Made by a program: the position numbers and the translations under genes
Part shown: in pieces, positions 1 to 5,062 of the stretch
Position numbering within the stretch: position 1 is the first letter of the stretch
How the letters are laid out: every line of letters starts with the position of its first letter
The notes under the pieces: model-generated
The model's input: the letters and a program-made list of their open reading frames with translations, nothing else
What the model was told of the DNA's origin: nothing
Database searches by the model: none
From: CAYWTX01 sp964461295
Lineage (GTDB): Bacteria; Planctomycetota; Phycisphaerae; SM23-33
Reading direction: 5' to 3'
Length of the DNA: 5,062 nucleotides
NCBI GenBank assembly: GCA_964461295.1
Contig: CAYWTX010000237.1
Coordinates: 1 to 5,062 of the forward strand

Positions 1-7
1 AAGGGAG

Positions 8-64
8 CGGAGTCGCGGCAAGCAGAGCGCTTTGCGGCATCGCGAAGGTCGCGGCCGGACTCCG
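8..64 (+). repeat. Long-range inverted repeat (imperfect stem)
   Basis: The 7-base arm CGGAGTC at 8-14 is perfectly complementary to GACTCCG at 58-64. After a bulged G15, CGGC at 16-19 continues the stem with GCCG at 54-57, giving 11 pairs around a 34-base interior. It ends six bases before the domain-V-like hairpin at 71-102. If that hairpin is a group II intron relic, this stem would sit where a shortened, ORF-less domain IV belongs. GC-rich DNA makes chance stems common, so this alone is weak evidence. Confidence 0.35.
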
Positions 65-70
65 GCTTGT

Positions 71-102
71 AGCCGTACTGGGGAAAACCCGCCGTACGGA
101 AT
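71..102 (+). ncRNA. Candidate degenerate group II intron domain V-like hairpin
   Basis: CCGTAC at 73-78 pairs perfectly with GTACGG at 94-99. A 2-base 3' bulge (CC, 92-93) follows, then a 4-pair upper stem TGGG/CCCG (79-82 with 88-91, one U-G pair), capped by GAAAA at 83-87. The 5' strand starts AGC (71-73), the usual catalytic triad of group II intron domain V. The size near 32 bases, the two-base 3' bulge and the GNRA-like loop all fit domain V. Against this, the bases after the stem are GAA where the family has GTT to pair with AGC, the loop has one extra A, and no clear domain VI or intron-encoded protein is seen. It may be an eroded intron end or a chance hairpin. Confidence 0.3.
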
Positions 103-215
103 TGTAGAGAGGGCAGAGGAAACGTGATGCACGGCCTGACGGCCATTTGCCACGAAATCCGAAAGGGCGGCCACAACGGAAGCCGTCGGCCTAAACACAG
201 GCGCGCCTCTGCTCT
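103..215. other. Spacer with no supported gene
   Basis: No convincing gene or RNA is visible here. An ATG at 127 opens a 47-codon frame ending at 270, preceded by AGAGGA (115-120) at good spacing. About two thirds of its third positions are G or C, clearly less than in the lipoprotein gene, and its product is basic and unrecognised. I do not call it as a gene. Confidence 0.4.
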
Positions 216-232
216 ACTCACCATCAGTGAGT
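216..232 (+). repeat. Small palindrome in leader
   Basis: ACTCAC (216-221) and GTGAGT (227-232) form a perfect 6-pair stem around the loop CATCA. The sequence resembles the second small hairpin at 405-420: both read ACTC, then ATCAGT, then GAG. The pair could be a repeated protein-binding site or RNA stem. This is inference from similarity between two short sites. Confidence 0.35.
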
Positions 233-272
233 TGTCGGACATTTGCGGCCCTCCGCTTGAATCCGATTGAAA

Positions 273-303
273 GTCGCTCTTGGCCCTCCGGGCCAAGGGC
301 GAT
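273..303 (+). promoter_or_regulatory. Strong 14-pair hairpin in the leader
   Basis: Bases 273-286 pair with 290-303 around the triloop TCC. The core CTTGGCCC/GGGCCAAG (279-286 with 290-297) is perfect and is extended by six more pairs, two of them G-U. The G-U pairs hold only in a transcript of the + strand, so that strand is more likely the transcribed one. No T-run follows, so it is not a standard intrinsic terminator on the + strand. It lies about 125 bases before the lipoprotein start and is best read as part of a structured 5' leader. Confidence 0.5.
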
Positions 304-322
304 ACCTCTCGTGCGCGTATCG
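300..322 (+). promoter_or_regulatory. Alternative hairpin overlapping the 273-303 stem
   Basis: CGATAC (300-305) is perfectly complementary to GTATCG (317-322), with an 11-base loop. Bases 300-303 are also needed by the larger stem at 273-303, so the full forms of the two structures exclude each other. The overlap is suggestive of a switch, but the larger stem is far more stable and could simply lose its outer pairs. Confidence 0.3.
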
Positions 323-350
323 GTTGAAGACTTGGATGTGTGCCAGCGGG

Positions 351-378
351 TGCGCCGCCCGCCCGGCGGGCAGGCGCA
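351..378 (+). promoter_or_regulatory. GC-rich bulged hairpin upstream of the RBS
   Basis: TGCGCC (351-356) pairs with GGCGCA (373-378), and GCCCGC (357-362) pairs with GCGGGC (366-371). Twelve pairs result, with a single bulged A372 and a CCG triloop. It would be very stable in RNA and ends 40 bases before the Shine-Dalgarno sequence. No T-run follows, so a role in leader folding is more likely than termination. Confidence 0.45.
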
Positions 379-397
379 GGCCCCAAAAGAAGGCCTG
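377..397 (+). promoter_or_regulatory. Leader hairpin with A-rich loop
   Basis: CAGGCC (377-382) pairs perfectly with GGCCTG (392-397) around the 9-base loop CCAAAAGAA. It shares C377 and A378 with the end of the 351-378 stem, so the two stems would stack or compete at the edge. It sits about 20 bases before the ribosome binding site. Confidence 0.4.
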
Positions 398-405
398 AAC
401 GGTTA

Positions 406-420
406 CTCTATCAGTTAGAG
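406..420 (+). promoter_or_regulatory. Small hairpin covering the start of the Shine-Dalgarno sequence
   Basis: CTCTA (406-410) and TAGAG (416-420) form a perfect 5-pair stem around TCAGT. The 3' arm includes G418-G420, the first bases of the Shine-Dalgarno sequence. When folded, this would partly hide the ribosome binding site. The stem is short, so any effect would be modest unless stacking on neighbouring stems stabilises it. Confidence 0.35.
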
Positions 421-424
421 GGGA
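418..424 (+). promoter_or_regulatory. Ribosome binding site of the lipoprotein gene
   Basis: GAGGGGA lies four bases before the ATG at 429. It supports this start over the in-frame ATG at 447, which would also remove the only charged residues (E2, R3) before the hydrophobic core of the signal peptide. Confidence 0.65.
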
Positions 425-428
425 CCCC

Positions 429-3400
429 ATGGAACGAGCGGTTGCGATGGGATTGGCGGCGGTGTTCGCGGGAGCGGTCTGCATCGGCCTGGGCGGATGC
501 GGCGAGAGCGGGCAGACGGCCTCCAACCTGGTGAAGAGAAAGAAGCAGATGGGCGCCGCCGGCGACGACGTGATGGGCCGGCTGGGCGACCCCCTGACGC
601 GCGCGCAGGCGGCCTTGGAACTGGGTGAGTCGAAGAACGCGGCGGCGCTGCCTGCCCTGAAGGGGTACATCGAGGACAAGGAGGCGGATGTCCGGCGGAA
701 CGTGATGTGGGCGATGGGGGAGATCGGCGACGTCAGCGCCGTGATCGAGGTGCGCACGCGGTTGACCGACCACGAGCGGGCGGTTCGCCTGGAGGCGGCC
801 AAGGCCCTGGCCAAGTTGCCCAGCCCAAACGCGATCCTGTGGCTGGGGCAGGCGCTGACGAGGGACGGCGAGCCGGAAGTGCGCGCCGCCAGCGCCAAGG
901 CGCTGGGGAAGGTTTCGGACGCCAACGCGGCGGACTGGCTGGTGCGGGGCCTGCGGGACAAGGAGCGGGCGGTGCTGGTCGCCGCGGCCGATGCCCTGCG
1001 GGAGATCGGCAAGCCGGCGATCCAGTCGATCCACAAGGAAGTGGCCCTGATGGGGCCCGTGCCGCTGGGGCTTGTGGTGGAGAGGCTGGCGGCGATGAAG
1101 ACGCCGCATGCCGCGCGAACGCTGGTGGCGGCGATGGAATGCGCCGCCGAGGGCGGCGGCGCCGCGACCGTCGAAACCGCATGCACCGCCCTGGCCGCCA
1201 TGGGCAACGCCGCCGTTGAACCGCTGGTGGACGCGGCCGTGCGGCGGCCGGGGAACCTGGCGCTCAAGCGTGCGGCCGGCGAGGTGATGAAGCGGGTGGG
1301 CAAGGCGTACATTCCGGCCGTGGCGAAGCGCATCACCGGCTGGAAGACGTTTCCCGACCAGCGCGAGCTGGTGATCTGGGTGGAGGTGCTGAAGGCGGTC
1401 GGCCAGGGCGACGCGACGGCAGAGGAAGCCCTTGCGGCCGCGAAGAAGCAGCTCAGCGGGGAGTTCGTGATCGCGCCCAGCGACACGGACAAGTTGTGCG
1501 TGTACCCGTGGGGGGCGGTGGCGGAGGAGTTGTTCGGGCCGGGGCCGGTTTCGCCGGTGGACTTCCCGCCCGTGCCGCAGTCGCTGCCGGAGAACGGGGA
1601 GGTGCGCCTGACGCTGGAGGGCGGGCTGATCTTGCCCGGGGGCCCCCGGCCGATCGAACTGGACATTTTCCGGCACAAGGGGCAGTGGCGCAAGGAGCTT
1701 TGCGGCAAGGCCTACCGGATGCACAAGGGCACCCACGAAGGGACGGTGCAGAAGAGTTCGGGCGACGCGACATCGGCCAGGCTGAGTGTGGACGTGGCGG
1801 TGATGGAGGACCCGTGGATCGTGGTGGGCGGGTTCTCGACGTACGAGATTGAATTCGCATTCAAAGATGGAGCATGGACGGGCACGTTCACCGGCGAGTT
1901 CAACGGCAAGGCGGTCAAGGGCGCCGTGACGGCCGACGTGGTGCCCTGGTACGGCCAGCCGACGGTGGAGCCGGACATCGTCAGCGGGGAACATCCGCGG
2001 CTGTTCTTCCGCAAGAAGGACATCGGCGTGATGCGCAACCGTGCGCGGACGCCGCTGGGCGGGGCGATCGTCAAGGCCCTGCTGGCGAACGTCAGCAGCG
2101 ACGTGCAGAAAGTCGGGCAGGCCATCAGTTGGGGAATGCTCTATCACCTGCTGGGCGAAGAGGAATACGGCCGGCAGGCGGTCGCGGTGGTGAACAAGCT
2201 GATGCACGCGTCGGCCTTCGGCAGCGAAGGCGGGCACATCCACGATTCGGCCCGGAACATGGCGAACGTGTCGCTGGCGTACGACCTGGCCTACAACGCC
2301 ATGAGCCAGGAGGAGCGCAAGGAGATCAACGATATCTTCGTGCGCAGGGCGGCCGCTCTGGGCGTGCTGGGCCTGGGCAACAACTGCCTGAGCTGCAACA
2401 GCAACTGGTCGGCGGTGTCGTTCGGGCCCGGAGGGGTGGCTTCGCTGGCGGTGCTGAAGGAGAAGGGCCCCGACGACCTGGTGGCGCCCGAAGATCGCCA
2501 GCCGGTGCGGAAGGTGGAACTCGATGCCGCCCCGCCTCCCACGGAGGGCGTGCCGGTCGTCGAGCCCAAGGAGGGCGAGGTCATCTTGGACTGGCTGATG
2601 GCCGGTCCGATCCAGCCGGAGAAAGACAAGGACCCGCTGGCGGGCCTGGGCGGCACCGCGGCGGCGAGGGTCGTGCCCGGTTCGCAGATCGGCTCGGTGG
2701 GGGGCTATCCGGTGAAGTTCGCGCCCGCGCCGGCGTCGGCCCGGCGCACGCCGGACCCGGGCATTCCGATGGACCCGCACATCATGGGCATGGGCCCCGA
2801 CGGCAGGGGCCATGTGTACCTGTACGCGCTGCTGAAGGTGCGCGAGGAGCGCACCGTCAAGCTGAGCCTGGCGCACTTGATGATGCCGGCGCCCACCTTC
2901 CTGTACATCAACGGCATGCGGTTCGTCCACGGCGACTGCGCCGTCCTGCCGCCTGGACTCCACCGGATGCTGATGGTGATGACCGGGCAGACGGCCGCGC
3001 CGAAGTTCGTGTCGGTCAACGGGCCGCTGGAATACGGGGCGAGCCTGCGCTGCCAGTGGCTGATGCGCCAACTGGCCGAGCGGCGCGCGAAGCACGCCAT
3101 CGACGGCGAGTACCCCTATGGGGTGGACGGCTACAAGATGAGCAGCCACTCGATCAACCGCTACTTCCGGCATGCCCTGGGCGATCATGGGTGGAAGACG
3201 GAACCGGAAGGGTACACCAGCTTCTCGCTCTATGAGACGCTGACGCTGGCGGCTGCCTTCCGCAACGCGACCGGCCACCATCTGGCGTACGGCAGTGGGA
3301 TGGGCTGGGCTCTGCCGATGGAGCTCATGCGCGACACGCCGGGGGGCGGGAAGGGCTACGGCGGAGCGTTCAGCCTGCCGGTTGCGCACCTCTGGCCGGC

Positions 3401-4472
3401 GGTGCACCTGGCACCCAGGGAACTTCAACCGGCCATCGTGTGGGAGATCAACCGGCGGTTCCCGCCGGAGCGGGTCGCGGGCCTTTCGCCGCGCGACCTG
3501 GCGTGGATGCTGGCGAACTATCCCTTCGACATCAAGCCTGAGCATCCCGAGAAGATCATGCCCAAGGTGATGGCCGACCGGCGCAAGGGGGCGTACCTGT
3601 TCCGGCGGAGCTGGGGCACCGACGAAGACATCAACACCACGATGTTCTGGAGATCGGAGTCGCCCAAGGCAGGGACGTATTTCATGTGCGAGGCGGGCAG
3701 CTACCGCATCAGCGGGTTCGGGACGGCCTTCGCCGTCGAGGGCCCCAGCAACAAGCGCAACTCGCAGTACATGACGCAGAACGTGGTGCATGTCGAGGGC
3801 AACAACGCCCCGGGCCTGGGCAAGGTGACGTACTTCTCCCATAAGCCCGACGGCTCCGGCGTCGTCGGGGCCGACATGACCGAGGTCTACAGCACCCCGT
3901 CGACCAGGGACGCCAAGGGGGCGGACATCAAGGCCCAACGGCACCTGGCCGTGGACTACAGCGGCGCCTCCGGCGCGCCGGCGATGTGGGTGGTGGCCGA
4001 CCGGGTCAAGGGCGGCGGGAAGAAGAGCTGGCTCCTCCACAACGGCAAGGAATGCAAGGTCAGCATCAAGGACAACACGTTCACTCTGACAGCCAGGAAC
4101 GGCGCGACGCTGAAGTGCACGGTCGTCGCGCCGGCGGGGGCGAAGGTCTCCAGGGACATGCCCCAGTACACCGAAGAGGAGCTCAAAGCCCAGGCCCAGG
4201 CGGCCGCGGCAAAGGGCAAGCCCGAACCGAGCCCAACGATCATCGCCGGGGCGGCGGTCAACCTCCCGCCGGCTACTGCCGCGCCGATTCCAGAGCCCGC
4301 CGGCGAAGGCATCTGCGTGACCGGGGGCGATGAGTTCCTGCTGGTGCTGACGATGCAGAAGGGCACGCCCGCGCCGAAGGTGGAGGCGAGCGGAGCGGGT
4401 CTGGACGCGGTCGTGAAGGTCGGAGGGCAGGAGATCCGCCTACAGGACGGCAAGCTGGTGCTGAAGAAGTAG
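429..4472 (+). CDS. Lipoprotein with HEAT repeats and heparinase II/III-like region
   Basis: A 1347-residue exported lipoprotein. Residues 1-24 form a signal peptide with lipobox LGGC (lipidated C24). Five HEAT-like repeats with a 29-32 residue period span about 53-195 (RxxAAxALG-type helices beginning near 53, 82, 113, 145 and 176), and weaker ones run to about 290. A beta-rich domain lies near 387-505, ending in a GxWxGTFTGEFNG strand. HPRLFF at 522-527 opens a region like the (alpha/alpha) toroid of heparinase II/III-type polysaccharide lyases, with a long helix pair near 568-645 and an N-W pair at 659-660. A beta-rich insert (about 717-864) splits the toroid. The second half (about 871-1035) contains GWxxExxGY (921-929). 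A beta-sandwich-like C-terminus runs from about 1050 and includes NVVHVEG (1118-1124) and an Ala/Pro-rich linker (about 1250-1290). The likely role is binding or eliminative cleavage of acidic polysaccharide at the cell envelope. The family assignment is from motifs; substrate is unknown and activity uncertain because the usual sandwich histidine motif is not evident. No same-strand partner gene is visible. Confidence 0.85.
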   Translation: MERAVAMGLAAVFAGAVCIGLGGCGESGQTASNLVKRKKQMGAAGDDVMGRLGDPLTRAQAALELGESKNAAALPALKGYIEDKEADVRRNVMWAMGEIGDVSAVIEVRTRLTDHERAVRLEAAKALAKLPSPNAILWLGQALTRDGEPEVRAASAKALGKVSDANAADWLVRGLRDKERAVLVAAADALREIGKPAIQSIHKEVALMGPVPLGLVVERLAAMKTPHAARTLVAAMECAAEGGGAATVETACTALAAMGNAAVEPLVDAAVRRPGNLALKRAAGEVMKRVGKAYIPAVAKRITGWKTFPDQRELVIWVEVLKAVGQGDATAEEALAAAKKQLSGEFVIAPSDTDKLCVYPWGAVAEELFGPGPVSPVDFPPVPQSLPENGEVRLTLEGGLILPGGPRPIELDIFRHKGQWRKELCGKAYRMHKGTHEGTVQKSSGDATSARLSVDVAVMEDPWIVVGGFSTYEIEFAFKDGAWTGTFTGEFNGKAVKGAVTADVVPWYGQPTVEPDIVSGEHPRLFFRKKDIGVMRNRARTPLGGAIVKALLANVSSDVQKVGQAISWGMLYHLLGEEEYGRQAVAVVNKLMHASAFGSEGGHIHDSARNMANVSLAYDLAYNAMSQEERKEINDIFVRRAAALGVLGLGNNCLSCNSNWSAVSFGPGGVASLAVLKEKGPDDLVAPEDRQPVRKVELDAAPPPTEGVPVVEPKEGEVILDWLMAGPIQPEKDKDPLAGLGGTAAARVVPGSQIGSVGGYPVKFAPAPASARRTPDPGIPMDPHIMGMGPDGRGHVYLYALLKVREERTVKLSLAHLMMPAPTFLYINGMRFVHGDCAVLPPGLHRMLMVMTGQTAAPKFVSVNGPLEYGASLRCQWLMRQLAERRAKHAIDGEYPYGVDGYKMSSHSINRYFRHALGDHGWKTEPEGYTSFSLYETLTLAAAFRNATGHHLAYGSGMGWALPMELMRDTPGGGKGYGGAFSLPVAHLWPAVHLAPRELQPAIVWEINRRFPPERVAGLSPRDLAWMLANYPFDIKPEHPEKIMPKVMADRRKGAYLFRRSWGTDEDINTTMFWRSESPKAGTYFMCEAGSYRISGFGTAFAVEGPSNKRNSQYMTQNVVHVEGNNAPGLGKVTYFSHKPDGSGVVGADMTEVYSTPSTRDAKGADIKAQRHLAVDYSGASGAPAMWVVADRVKGGGKKSWLLHNGKECKVSIKDNTFTLTARNGATLKCTVVAPAGAKVSRDMPQYTEEELKAQAQAAAAKGKPEPSPTIIAGAAVNLPPATAAPIPEPAGEGICVTGGDEFLLVLTMQKGTPAPKVEASGAGLDAVVKVGGQEIRLQDGKLVLKK

Positions 4473-4478
4473 TGGCAA

Positions 4479-4506
4479 CTGGCGGCGGCTGAAGTGCCGC
4501 CCCCAG
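4479..4506 (+). terminator. Strong hairpin just after the lipoprotein stop codon
   Basis: CTGGCGGCGGC (4479-4489) pairs with GCCGCCCCCAG (4496-4506) with one C-C mismatch, around the 6-base loop TGAAGT. It starts seven bases after the TAG stop. No T-run follows, so it is not a textbook intrinsic terminator. It could protect the 3' end or act as a U-tract-less terminator. Confidence 0.45.
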
Positions 4507-4512
4507 GGGCGT

Positions 4513-4526
4513 CGCGGCTTGCCGCG
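4513..4526 (+). repeat. Small CTTG-loop hairpin
   Basis: CGCGG (4513-4517) and CCGCG (4522-4526) pair around CTTG, which is a stable tetraloop in RNA (CUUG). It lies between the 4479-4506 hairpin and the nested repeat at 4531-4597. It is short and may be a chance result of GC-rich sequence. Confidence 0.25.
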
Positions 4527-4530
4527 CGCT

Positions 4531-4597
4531 GCCGCCGGAAGGCCTGTTCCTGCTCGGCTGACGGATGAAACGACCAGTCAGCCGAGTTTCCGGCTGC
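4531..4597 (+). terminator. Nested inverted repeat with a short T-run; possible terminator or structured element
   Basis: The inner stem CTCGGCTGAC (4553-4562) / GTCAGCCGAG (4577-4586) is 10 perfect pairs with a 14-base loop, followed by TTT (4587-4589). An outer stem GCCGGAA (4534-4540) / TTCCGGC (4588-4594) is 7 perfect pairs, with two more possible beyond one mismatch. The inner stem plus TTT could serve as a weak intrinsic terminator for the lipoprotein gene. Forming the outer stem would use up the T-run, so the nested form suggests a structured or mobile-element-related sequence instead. Confidence 0.4.
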
Positions 4598-4612
4598 CGG
4601 GCCTGGACACGG

Positions 4613-4654
4613 GTGAAGGTCCTCGCGGGTGTGATGGTTCACCGACCTTCGGTG
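4613..4654. repeat. Overlapping competing inverted repeats
   Basis: GAAGGTC (4615-4621) is complementary to GACCTTC (4644-4650), CACCGA (4640-4645) to TCGGTG (4649-4654), and GGTGAA (4612-4617) to TTCACC (4638-4643). These alternatives cannot all form together. The cluster lies between the lipoprotein gene and the end of the transposase frame, where the end of the insertion element should be, but no terminal repeat can be assigned without its other end. Confidence 0.3.
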
Positions 4655-4673
4655 GGTCGCTGTTCGGCTGTTT

Positions 4674-4695
4674 TCGCGGCCGGTGAGGGCCGCGA
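4674..4695. repeat. Perfect 8-pair palindromic hairpin downstream of the transposase
   Basis: TCGCGGCC (4674-4681) and GGCCGCGA (4688-4695) are perfect complements around a 6-base loop. Read on the - strand it begins 19 bases after the transposase stop. It is followed there by AAAA rather than a T-run, so it is not an intrinsic terminator in that direction. It may belong to the end of the insertion element. Confidence 0.4.
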
Positions 4696-4714
4696 GGGCG
4701 ATCGTTTGATTAGT

Positions 4715-5062
4715 TCATAGGCGGTGGAAGGTCGCGAGCCTTGTCTGAAAGCCCGAACGATGACCTTCTTGCGGCATGAGCGCGGAGTGGTGGCGCGGCG
4801 ATGCCCAGAGGAGGTCCCCCAGCCACGCCACGCGTTTCAGCGTGACGATCGGCAGGTGCTTCCGTCCTTGGTGGAAGTCCACGACGAGTTGCAGATTGAC
4901 GCCTGGCTTGCCCCGGACCTCCACTACAGGAGAGGCGCACGAGGAATCACTGGGCCAATTTGGCCTGGGCTCCCAACGCGGCCTTCGGCAGGCGGAGGCA
5001 ACGCGCCTGTAACGTTCGTCAGGCGTCCGACCGCCCAGAGTTGTGTGCGGGCGGCAGGTGTT
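4715..5062 (-). CDS. Integrase-core transposase, C-terminal fragment (runs off window)
   Basis: The - strand frame is open from the right edge to the TGA at 4715-4717, giving the last 115 residues of a protein whose start lies outside the window. Near its visible start (5009-5053) it reads RPHTTLGGRTPDERY, the conserved end of the integrase core in IS3/IS481-type DDE transposases, where the usual pattern is N-x-x-RPH-x-x-L-x-G-x-TP. A basic, proline-rich tail follows (RRPRWEPRPNWP), then a hydrophobic segment including VDFHQGRKHLPIVTLKR, a tail that I recall from planctomycete transposases of this kind but cannot verify here. The catalytic acidic residues would lie upstream, outside the window. 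The enzyme would cut and join the ends of its own element. Whether it is intact cannot be judged. Confidence 0.75.
   Translation of the reverse strand, partial: NTCRPHTTLGGRTPDERYRRVASACRRPRWEPRPNWPSDSSCASPVVEVRGKPGVNLQLVVDFHQGRKHLPIVTLKRVAWLGDLLWASPRHHSALMPQEGHRSGFQTRLATFHRL

Larger units (their letters stand above)
4598..5062 (-). mobile_element. Insertion sequence, partial; inner boundary not determined
   Basis: The transposase C-terminus shows that an insertion element enters from the right edge. Its 3' end must lie between the lipoprotein stop (4472) and the transposase stop (4715). The start given here is only the end of the nested repeat. The hairpin-rich stretch 4598-4714 is the most likely place for the terminal inverted repeat. 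No target-site duplication can be sought because the other end is not in the window. Confidence 0.5.

Noticed and set aside
49..58. The 10-mer TCGCGGCCGG shared between 49-58 and 4674-4683
   Set aside because: It is short and made almost entirely of G and C, so a chance match is likely. The flanks do not extend the similarity.
232..260. A possible sigma-70-type promoter (TTGTCG and downstream)
   Set aside because: No acceptable -10 box occurs at 16-18 base spacing, so a promoter cannot be supported.
127..270. A 47-codon frame with a good Shine-Dalgarno sequence (115-120)
   Set aside because: Third-position GC is about 65 percent, clearly lower than in the lipoprotein gene. The product is unrecognised, and the frame overlaps the palindrome at 216-232. 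A conserved homologue would revive it.
227..534. Two short + strand frames overlapping the leader and the gene start
   Set aside because: They cover the strong leader hairpins, have no convincing ribosome binding site, and one overlaps the lipoprotein gene out of frame.
224..1708. A 494-codon open frame on the - strand
   Set aside because: Its Ser/Ala/Arg/Thr/Pro-rich composition is typical of an antisense shadow. It overlaps the HEAT-repeat region of the real gene and shows no motif.
1874..3235. A 453-codon + strand frame inside the lipoprotein gene
   Set aside because: It is a Gly/Arg/Ala-rich out-of-frame shadow with no domain and lies wholly inside a well-supported gene.
411..4040. A 1209-codon open frame on the - strand opposite the lipoprotein gene
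   Set aside because: Its codon positions 1 and 3 pair with sense positions 3 and 1, so its stops would need sense TTA, CTA or TCA codons, which a GC-rich gene rarely uses. The product is Arg/His/Pro/Ala/Val-rich with no recognisable domain, while the + strand frame has a signal peptide, repeats and family motifs.
3956..4642. A 228-codon - strand frame covering the 3' end of the lipoprotein gene
   Set aside because: Most of it is antisense to the conserved C-terminal part of the lipoprotein, its composition is that of a shadow, and it runs through the downstream hairpins.
4776..5012. A 78-codon + strand frame at the right end
   Set aside because: It is antisense to the transposase C-terminus, which has recognisable family motifs. 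This frame has none.

Overview
The window is very G+C-rich and is dominated by one gene, a 1347-residue lipoprotein at 429-4472 on the + strand. It combines a lipobox signal peptide, a run of HEAT-like repeats, a beta-rich domain, and a heparinase II/III-type (alpha/alpha toroid plus beta-sandwich) polysaccharide-lyase-like region. The toroid appears to be interrupted by a second beta-rich module. This style of large multidomain lipoprotein, with the strong GC bias and the kind of transposase at the right edge, points to a Planctomycetota or other PVC-superphylum bacterium. That assignment is inference from protein style; no marker gene is present.

Layout. Positions 1-428 hold no convincing gene. 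Positions 8-102 contain a long-range inverted repeat followed by a bulged hairpin that resembles a degenerate group II intron domain V. Positions 216-420 carry a succession of inverted repeats, some mutually exclusive, the last of which covers the start of the Shine-Dalgarno sequence of the lipoprotein gene. This stretch looks like a structured 5' leader. The lipoprotein gene follows, with no same-strand neighbour in the window.

Positions 4473-4714 have no gene but contain five hairpins or nested inverted repeats. From the right edge (5062) back to 4715, on the - strand, lies the C-terminal end of an integrase-core (IS3/IS481-like) transposase. The lipoprotein gene is therefore flanked on the right by a mobile element whose boundary must lie somewhere in the hairpin-rich spacer, and possibly on the left by an intron relic.

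Working picture: the lipoprotein would be exported and membrane-anchored, with HEAT repeats for protein contacts and a toroid/sandwich region that binds or cleaves uronic-acid-containing polysaccharide. The histidine-rich motif usual in the beta-sandwich of active family members is not obvious, so catalysis is uncertain. The transposase is unrelated in function. No complete new multi-gene system is visible.
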